Assembly: GCF_932526225.1 (NCBI RefSeq)
Contig: NC_064042.1
Coordinates: forward strand, 4,323,001 to 4,387,000
Length of the DNA stretch: 64,000 nucleotides
Direction: 5' to 3'
Source of the DNA: Nematostella vectensis
Lineage: Eukaryota > Cnidaria > Anthozoa > Actiniaria > Edwardsiidae
Position numbers and translations under genes: made by a program. How positions within the stretch are numbered: the first letter of the stretch is position 1; every line of letters begins with the position of its first letter. Positions 58,301-64,000 of the stretch are shown here, one piece after another. The notes under the pieces were generated by a model. That model did not search any database. It was not told the DNA's origin and saw nothing but the letters and a program-made list of their open reading frames with translations.

Positions 58301-60261
58301 CATTGGAATAACGGGGAATTGCTTTTAAATTGTTTTCCGCAACAACAACGACAAAAAAAATGTAATTTCGAATTTTAAACTAAAAAAAATGGGGGGGGGG
58401 GCTTGCTTGAAATGATTTATCTTCTTTGCTTTTTGCTTGGAGCTCTGCGCACGACAAAGTCTAGCGGCAATGACGAATTGGATCAGGCGCGCGCCTTCTA
58501 TACCGCACGTCCTTTATAGTTATAGTTATAGTTATAGTAGATAGCTATTCGATTAAATTAAAGATCACACCTTTTTGACAAATGACCCCTGCGTCTTTGT
58601 GATGACCACAGTTGTGTGAACCCCATCCATTGAATAGACACTGAAATATGTCCCTTTCTCTACCAGTGCATCGAACCTCGTCCATCCAGATCTGACCAGA
58701 TCCCTGACCAAAATGGGCTGATCCTACGGCCCGTTCTGCGACATATCCCAGCATTCTACACACCACTTTGGCGTCGTTCAGGTCCCATGAATCATCACAT
58801 ACTGTGCCCCAGACTCCCTGGTGTAGAACTTCCACGCGGCCTTCTCGCATTGATGAGCGACCCCCCACAAGGCGAACTAAAAGAAGCCGAGGTTTAGGTA
58901 GTGTCAACAACTTTGCACTCAAGAGAATCTGGTCCAACAAGCTTGGGTTAGCAGACACAAAAGTTATTACACAAAAGCTTATTAAAACTTATTCATATCA
59001 AGCCAATTTTGTTCAGAATAGCAGCTAAATTTTACAGTATTCGAGTATAAAAAAAATCCTTTTAATACCTGTTTGTTTTTGACGTTTACACGGAAAACGT
59101 GTGTACAACATTTATCGCATCAGGCCCGTACACAGGATTTTTCTTGCGGGGGATGGGGGGAATCCGAAAAAGTGGACCTAAGCTTTCCAGTATGGACCTA
59201 ATTTTTTCTGGATTAATTTATGCCATTTCCACAATAAGACGTTTGGATTTTTGACACACTAGAGTGATCTAGAATGCCTTTTTTTATCTAATTCTAATTC
59301 GCTTTTGCTTTATAGTTTTGTTTACAAAAAGAACGTATATTGCTAACCCCCCCCCCTGCACGGGCCCCCTGCGCCCCCCCCCCCCCCCCCCCCCTGGGTA
59401 CGGGCTTGCTTATGGTAACATAAGCAACATTTAATGATCCTTCGATCCGGTATATTGTTAGGCTAATGATCCCTGATCCCGCGAGTTTCACGATCCCATA
59501 TTTTGAAAATAATGATCCTGATTCAAAAATAAAGTTGATCGCTGATCGCATATACCTTGTTACATTTTCACTACTTCATACCTTCAGTGATGGGGGAAGC
59601 CACAATACTAGCAGCAAAGCCATCTGACAGACACACAAAGTGATATAACAGTGATATAACTCAGTACTTGGTAAATGCCCCGACTTTAACGGAGCTACGT
59701 GTTCTTAGCTGCTCAAAAGCCCTCGATTCGTTTGGACTCATCTCCAAAATAAAGAAAAATTCCAACATATCCAATAAAAAATACCCTTAACACCATAACC
59801 AATATGATGCTTGAAGTGAATAGTGAACCAATGCGGAAAGTCATAACTTACAGTATATATAACTTATAGTTTATATAACTTACTGCATAATCTCTTGGGA
59901 CTTATACAAGGAAAATCTACACAAAAGTTCACCAAAACAGATAAAATGTGGAAAACAAGTGTTTATAAGTCAAAGAAGCGTAGAGTTACCGTGGATACGC
60001 TTGTTTATTTCATCGAGAGACAGCCATTTCCGGGTACGTATACAAAATATATGCAATGATCAGCGTGTGTATTGTCTAATGCTCTTTACCTATTGCGTAT
60101 GAGTGAGTGTGGTAGCCATAAGAATCCCGTAGCTATGTGTGCTCTGATGCTTTAAGTGAATAGTGAACTAATGCGGAAATTGTAAGTCATAACTTACCTG
60201 AGAAGGGTAAAAGCCACATAAAAAGCAATGAAGCGAAGACTAGAGCCTCTATGCCCATCAT
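46045..60261 (-). CDS. Gene D: SRCR/Ig receptor with ITAM tail
   Basis: Minus-strand exons in transcription order: 60198-60261, 58571-58876, 57338-57640, 56792-57094, 55600-55848, 54692-54973, 54240-54521, 53241-53522, 52241-52522, 51214-51498, 50856-51131, 50173-50457, 49554-49808, 49172-49336, 48662-48683, 48170-48215, 46045-46347. Phases all agree, and the lengths total 3990 nt with a single terminal stop (1329 residues). Order: signal peptide, three SRCR, nine Ig, one membrane span, tail. It starts at ATG 60261, followed by a second ATG, opening a leader ([15 protein letters not shown]). SRCR plus Ig ectodomain with an ITAM suggests an activating recognition receptor; partner kinases and ligand are inferred only. 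SRCR and Ig parts could be separate genes, but phase and the lack of a stop or start between them favour one. Confidence 0.8.
47042..48169 (-). repeat. 63-bp minisatellite in gene D tail intron
   Basis: 18 units. On the gene strand each unit carries CAG-gtatac, a YAPI-coding stretch and DKDKQEQ. Two units carry an in-frame TAA and one has a 5-bp deletion; the leftmost has lost the donor. Confidence 0.9.
48170..48215 (-). CDS. Gene D 46-nt exon that founds the 63-bp minisatellite
   Basis: 46 nt, phase 2 to 0, encoding [16 protein letters not shown]. The acceptor lies in a pyrimidine-rich stretch (ttcatttgtctcgatag). The donor CAAGAACAG then gtatac is repeated in the adjacent minisatellite. 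Position and phase match the 37-nt exons of genes B and C. Confidence 0.62.
48320..48556. repeat. Inverted repeat in gene D intron
   Basis: The left arm around GGGTCGAGGTGATG..GCTGGGACG is inverted at 48503-48556. It lies between the two gene D micro-exons. Fragments of minus-strand reading frame have a vaguely transposase-like look, too weak to name. Confidence 0.45.
48662..48683 (-). CDS. Gene D 22-nt micro-exon
   Basis: 22 nt, phase 1 to 2, encoding E-MTKAQK. The acceptor has a long T tract and the donor is gtaaac. Same length and phase as gene C 16287-16308 (LTTRKR), which supports it as real. Confidence 0.65.
49172..49336 (-). CDS. Gene D transmembrane exon
   Basis: 165-nt exon, phase 1 to 1. 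A short stalk is followed by one hydrophobic span ([19 protein letters not shown]) and the basic stop-transfer TRRK. Confidence 0.87.
49554..49808 (-). CDS. Gene D Ig domain 9 (type d)
   Basis: 255-nt exon, phase 1 to 1, with [19 protein letters not shown] and [15 protein letters not shown]. It belongs to the same DKPE... subtype found in genes A and B and links D to that family. Confidence 0.83.
50173..50457 (-). CDS. Gene D Ig domain 8
   Basis: 285-nt exon, phase 1 to 1, with [19 protein letters not shown] and [16 protein letters not shown]. Confidence 0.85.
50856..51131 (-). CDS. Gene D Ig domain 7
   Basis: 276-nt exon, phase 1 to 1, with [20 protein letters not shown] and [16 protein letters not shown]. 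Confidence 0.85.
51214..51498 (-). CDS. Gene D Ig domain 6
   Basis: 285-nt exon, phase 1 to 1, with [22 protein letters not shown] and [14 protein letters not shown]. Confidence 0.85.
52241..52522 (-). CDS. Gene D Ig domain 5 (tandem copy)
   Basis: 282-nt exon, exactly 1000 bp from its copy at 53241-53522. Splice sites are intact. Confidence 0.85.
53241..53522 (-). CDS. Gene D Ig domain 4 (tandem copy)
   Basis: 282-nt exon. The protein is the same as Ig domain 5 over the region compared. Splice sites are intact. Confidence 0.85.
54240..54521 (-). CDS. Gene D Ig domain 3 (tandem copy)
   Basis: 282-nt exon, phase 1 to 1, with [16 protein letters not shown] and [16 protein letters not shown]. 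It differs from the next two copies at two visible residues (KDGV for KDGL, GNGT for GNGI). It is part of a 1-kb triplication. Confidence 0.85.
54692..54973 (-). CDS. Gene D Ig domain 2
   Basis: 282-nt exon, phase 1 to 1, with [21 protein letters not shown] and [14 protein letters not shown]. Closest in the window to Ig domain 6 at 51214-51498. Confidence 0.85.
55092..55512. mobile_element. MITE between gene D Ig exons 1 and 2
   Basis: Ends taagggtgttaggaaaa..gg and inverted cctaagttccgaacaccctt. No coding content. Confidence 0.5.
55600..55848 (-). CDS. Gene D Ig domain 1
   Basis: 249-nt exon, phase 1 to 1, with [17 protein letters not shown] and [13 protein letters not shown]. Confidence 0.85.
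56792..57094 (-). CDS. Gene D SRCR domain 3
   Basis: 303-nt exon, phase 1 to 1, six cysteines, with [17 protein letters not shown] and [14 protein letters not shown]. It ends VICQY, joining to the first Ig exon at 55848. Confidence 0.9.
57338..57640 (-). CDS. Gene D SRCR domain 2
   Basis: 303-nt exon, phase 1 to 1, six cysteines. The segment [18 protein letters not shown] is shared almost exactly with domain 1, which points to recent duplication or conversion. Confidence 0.9.
58571..58876 (-). CDS. Gene D SRCR domain 1
   Basis: 306-nt exon, phase 1 to 1. Classic SRCR motifs are [23 protein letters not shown] and [14 protein letters not shown]. Six cysteines, the group A pattern. Confidence 0.9.
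58877..60197. other. Gene D first intron
   Basis: Contains a C/G-run-rich stretch at 59348-59396 and a diverged copy of the promoter-side DNA at 59810-60025. No domain-coding exon seen. Confidence 0.4.
60198..60261 (-). CDS. Gene D signal-peptide exon
   Basis: 64-nt exon beginning ATGATG, phase 0 to 1, with a donor at CTCAG then gtaagt. The joined codon GTT begins VRLVGG of the first SRCR domain. Short copies of its 3' flank occur nearby at about 59810. Confidence 0.75.
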
Positions 60262-60493
60262 ATTTTAGCAACTCTTCATTTCTTTTCGTTGAAATAAAAA
60301 AAACACATTAGTGTTGATAATAAGGTAACGATATTCGGAGTAAGAAAATAACTCATAGTAGCTCAGACACCTTGTGGAGACGATTCATATGTACCTTTGT
60401 CAATTTACTCGAATTTACAGTTAACAGGCTTCTGTGCAAGCATCTAAACCACTTGCATCTATATATGACGTACTATATATGACGTATGATTTA

Positions 60494-60667
60494 CAAAAAC
60501 GTAGGAAGAAACGACCGGACAGCCTCTATCTGTTGTTGTACGTCGGACCTTGTGGTCGACTTTTTCTTTTGAAGGTTTTATTAATTAATCGGTTGTCGAC
60601 GCAGACCACAAGGTCCGACGTACACCGACAGATAGAGGCTGTCCGGTCGTTTCTTCCTACGTTTTTA
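60494..60667. repeat. Long near-perfect hairpin upstream of gene D
   Basis: Arms of about 70 bp (ACGTAGGAAGAAACGACCGG and its inverse) separated by about 35 bp. Flanked on both sides by tatatgacg. Probably a foldback MITE. Confidence 0.72.
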
Positions 60668-63600
60668 TATATGACGGTTGGTTCTTTTTTTGTTTCAAAG
60701 GCTAAACCATCGGGTTGCTTCCCTTGTCGCTGGTTGACCCTTCAACAGATACCGGACACTCTCTTACTGCAATATCCCAGGGGACTTATAAAAGAAAAAT
60801 CTACACAAAAGATCACCAAAACAGATAAAGTGTGGAAAACCACTGTTTATAAGTAAAAGAAGCGTAGACTCACCGCGAATACGCTTGATTATCTCATCGA
60901 GAGACAGTTATTTCCGGGTGCGTTTGTATACGAAATATATGCAATGTTAGCGTGAGTAAGTGTGATAACAATTAGAATCCTGTAGTTACGCGCGCTCTGA
61001 TTGGCTTACAGAGTGGTTTTTCGCGCATGCGTAGAACAACTTGACCCCCTAAATCAATTGTAAATAATTTTATTTAACTGCGTGAAATCGATTTTCGCGT
61101 AAAGTGTAAGGATGGATGATAAAGGATGATAAAGGAAAAAATTACCTCTAAAGGCCAATATCTGGGTTTGTGCATTTCAGCCTCACGATTTTTGTGTTTT
61201 GAAAAAGGAAAATCAGTCCGAAATAAAAGGAAGTGATGGCCATTGTAAGAACTTGTATCTTCTTTCCCCATTTCTTTGAAGTGCGCATGTTAATGTGGGC
61301 CATCTGTAATCCATTTTATTATATGGATAGTAGTGTTTTACCGGAAACTACCCCCCCCCCCCTAATTTCCATATTTTCACTAGTGAATATATGAACAAGT
61401 TATGTACCGAAATGTCCCGGATGTATGCGCGCGTCAAATCAAAACAGCTTTCCCGCCCATTTGAGTAAGTACGCAGCTGCTTTGTCTCCTATTATCTTTG
61501 CTCTACAAAGGAGTTCTTTTGTCTCTATTCTTCACGTTCTTTGTGTCGAGGTGCGGATATTGTTCATTTGCCCAATCAAATTGCAGCTTGTAAGAGCTGC
61601 GTACTGACCCGCCCATTTCGACGATTTCTCGTCGGTAAAATAAGAAAATAATAATAATAATAATATTCAGTCATTCATAATTTTGTTTGCTTCAGTTTGT
61701 CCGTTAAATATTGTTTCCACCAATCGAAAAAAAAGCTTCATATCTTCGCTCTATATATGGCTAATCATCAAAATCCCCAGGGAGTTGATAACCAATGCAA
61801 ATAGCTTTTAATAGCGTGAGAGAAGGACGCGGGGTGTGCAATGTAACAAACTCACCATCGGTGATTCAGGGCGTAGAGAGAGTTGGCGGGTGGGCCCCTC
61901 CGCCATCTTTCTCGCGTCTCGTCTCCTTGGTCTTCTCGTCTTCACGTTCTACTGCTCTACACTCTAAATCCCCAGGTTTTGCCGTACGAGTGGTTTGTGG
62001 GATATTATACAGAGCGCCCGGCTCAATCTCCTTCATCAGTTCAAAGCTTCGAGGGGTGTCTCGCTGATATGTGCATGGATAAGAGATCACGTGAGTGTTT
62101 GGGTGGCAAACTAGCGCGCGCTCAGGCTTTTAACGGCAAAATCAGCAACAAAAAGCAGCCAATTCAGATCTTACAAAGAAGCCAGGTTTTTTTTTTTCAG
62201 AAAGGGTTAGTATCATTTACAAAAAAAAAAATTGTCGTTCTCTGGTGTGACGGGCACAGTCATTCTTGTGATTATTTTGGTTTGAATTTGCCATCTTAGC
62301 GCAACTCCCCTTTTCGTCCTCAAAGGAGGCTCGCACTGTATTTATGCGTCCTAAGTCCGCATGCCCAGCGGGCAAGGTAGAATTCGAAACTGGACTATAA
62401 ACACTTGAACAGACGAGCGCCAGGAACCCCCTGAAGTAAATACTGAGACTATCCGGGTATCGAAAGTAGGAGCCCTGTATGGTCCTTAGAGGGCTTTATG
62501 ACAATAAACATGCAATTGGCAACTTGCACTAGCTGATCAAGTGACTTGTTGGCTGGCAAACTAAACACCAAAAGAAACGCTGAAGATGGCAATGAAGATA
62601 AGTCCGTTCTCATCAGCCAGCTGATTCATAAGCGCTGAATAAAGTTATTTTTGTTGGTTATTTGGCCGTAAACGCCGGAGCGCGCGCGTGTTTGCCGCTA
62701 AAAAAGTCACGTGATTTGTTATCACAATATTGTTGCCGCCTATTGTTAGCCTGGACAAGCAAGAAATCCCGGAAATACGTTCGTGTACCGAACGTCGTTT
62801 GAGCCAGGTTTATCCAGACCCAGGCTTCTTCCTCCGCACGCCAGAGGAAACCCAGTATTCGAAATTACCATTCCCGAAAAACCTGTACAAGCTGGCAAAT
62901 AAGTGCCAGTTTATGGGTACTGCAAGAAAACCAGAGGAGTAACATTTGTGGAGGAATCCGTCCACGAGATTTCAAACGAGCATTGGGTTTACCTTCTATA
63001 CAATTTGGGCAATCCGGGGACCTGAATTACACTAGATTGGCTGTTACATTCTCTCGGGATTTTATATTACTCTGATAAAAAACAACGCACTTACTTAATT
63101 AGTCGGCCGTGAATTGGATTCTAAGTTTAGTCTAGTATGTTTATAGAAGTTGTACAACAAACTTTGTGACCAAATCTTAACAGCTTTAAAAATGCTAGAA
63201 AAAAGCTAAGGGGGGAAAATTGCCTGTATTTGATATAGCACGTTTTGATGTACAAAATATATGAAATTAACTAGTTTTGACATGTACAAAAATTACGGGG
63301 AGTCCCGACTCGAGACACGAGATAGCATACTAAATAAATAACATGTTCTGATGTACGAAATATGAAAAGAATCTGTTTAAATACGAAAATTACGGGAATG
63401 TCCCGGCTTGTCACATCAGACATGCATCCGGTCTATTGACATTTGTACATTTCGAGTACATTTACATTCGTGATCGAGATCGCCGTCAGCTCTAGGACAA
63501 GATAGGCATCGCTGCCATTGTATATTTACGCTTTCAATAAGGCAACTACTTGAATATAAGCTTTAAGCTCACCATATCACTATTTTCCAGTCAAACATCA

Positions 63601-63856
63601 TCAATTTGTTTACCGCCTGAAGGCCAGAGTTAGCTTCGAGTCTCGCCTTATGCCGGTCGTCAATGTATCATTTTACGTAAGCTATTTTTTCCGGGAAAAC
63701 CCCGAAAACTAGACGCTACGAAACCATTTTATCAAATCTAGTCGACACTTCCGGTACAAACCTAAAACGCCCAGGAGTATAAAGACATAAAGCTTTCGCT
63801 TTTCGTTTGTTCAGTGTGGAGTTTTTGCTGTGAAGTGTAAATCAACTGCGCAAGCA
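60668..63856. other. Intergenic region between gene D and the right-edge CALHM-like gene
   Basis: 60770-60910 repeats 59890-60025. Open frames at 61883-62299 and 62730-62942 were read but show no known domain. One of them (62730-62942) begins near an acceptor-like TTAG and could be an unrecognised exon. Confidence 0.4.
63778..63784 (+). promoter_or_regulatory. TATA box of the right-edge CALHM-like gene
   Basis: TATAAAG 79 bp before the ATG, in a short CG-containing upstream region. A usual distance for a core promoter if the 5' UTR is about 50 bp. Confidence 0.55.
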
Positions 63857-64000
63857 ATGGTATTCAACAGATTTTTCTCCGTATTTGCAACTGAGCTAAA
63901 AGGCTTCTTCAAAAACTCGAGAACCACGCTCAAGAATGTATTGGTACTAGTTCTGGTGTTCGGAATGGAACAGATTTTCGAAAAGGATGTCTTCGAGTGT
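63857..64000 (+). CDS. CALHM-like channel, N-terminus only (cut by window end)
   Basis: 48 codons from ATG 63857 to the edge. The segment around VLVLVLVFGMEQIFEKDV matches the first membrane segment of the gene at 43170-44084 at nearly every residue. A TATAAAG element lies at 63778. It is transcribed away from gene D. Confidence 0.82.
   Translation, partial: MVFNRFFSVFATELKGFFKNSRTTLKNVLVLVLVFGMEQIFEKDVFEC

Noticed and set aside
61883-62299. 138-codon plus-strand frame
   Set aside because: No recognised domain, no splice or promoter support, T/A runs inside; treated as chance.

Overview
The window looks like nuclear DNA of a cnidarian, most likely a sea anemone of the Nematostella type. The reasons are AT-rich DNA, many short exons separated by introns full of miniature inverted-repeat elements, metazoan receptor domains (Ig, SRCR, FN3, SEA-like) and CALHM-type channels. 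The species is inferred; no marker here proves it. I see no prokaryotic gene structure, tRNA, rRNA or CRISPR array. Exons below were placed by eye from GT/AG sites, reading frame, conserved intron phase and comparison between the genes in the window.

Layout. (1) 363-6538, minus: 5' half of receptor gene A (signal peptide, V-like domain, two Ig domains), running off the left edge. (2) 5628-9354 and 17810-21237 are arms of a large inverted duplication. They carry near-identical promoters, signal exons and V-like exons of gene A (minus) and gene B (plus), so the two receptors lie head to head. (3) About 12.9-17.1 kb, plus: gene C inside the loop, with a SEA-like module, FN3, one membrane span and a tyrosine-rich tail. 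(4) 20321 to at least 37392, plus: gene B, at least 21 exons and about 1466 codons, with a V-like domain, nine further Ig domains, a beta module, a SEA-like module, one membrane span, an ITIM-rich tail and then an FN3 domain on the cytoplasmic side. (5) 43170-44084, minus: an intronless CALHM-like channel gene. (6) 46045-60261, minus: gene D, with signal peptide, three SRCR domains, nine Ig domains, one membrane span and a tail ending in a canonical ITAM; the exons I chose sum to an uninterrupted 1329-residue reading frame. (7) 63857 to the right edge, plus: the start of a second CALHM-like gene.

Genes A to D appear to be one family. B, C and D share micro-exons of 22-25 nt (phase 1 to 2) and 37-46 nt (phase 2 to 0) just after the membrane exon, a common Ig subtype occurs in A, B and D, and B and C share the SEA-like exons. 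Large variable ectodomains joined to ITIM/ITAM tails suggest a cluster of activating and inhibitory recognition receptors. This is comparable in outline to the Alr allorecognition family of Hydractinia, but the function is inference. The most unusual feature is that in genes C and D an in-frame minisatellite (42 bp and 63 bp) begins exactly at a 5' splice site and multiplies that splice site, which could give receptors with variable-length stalks or variable numbers of tyrosine motifs. The duplicated arms also preserve a readable order of transposon insertions.
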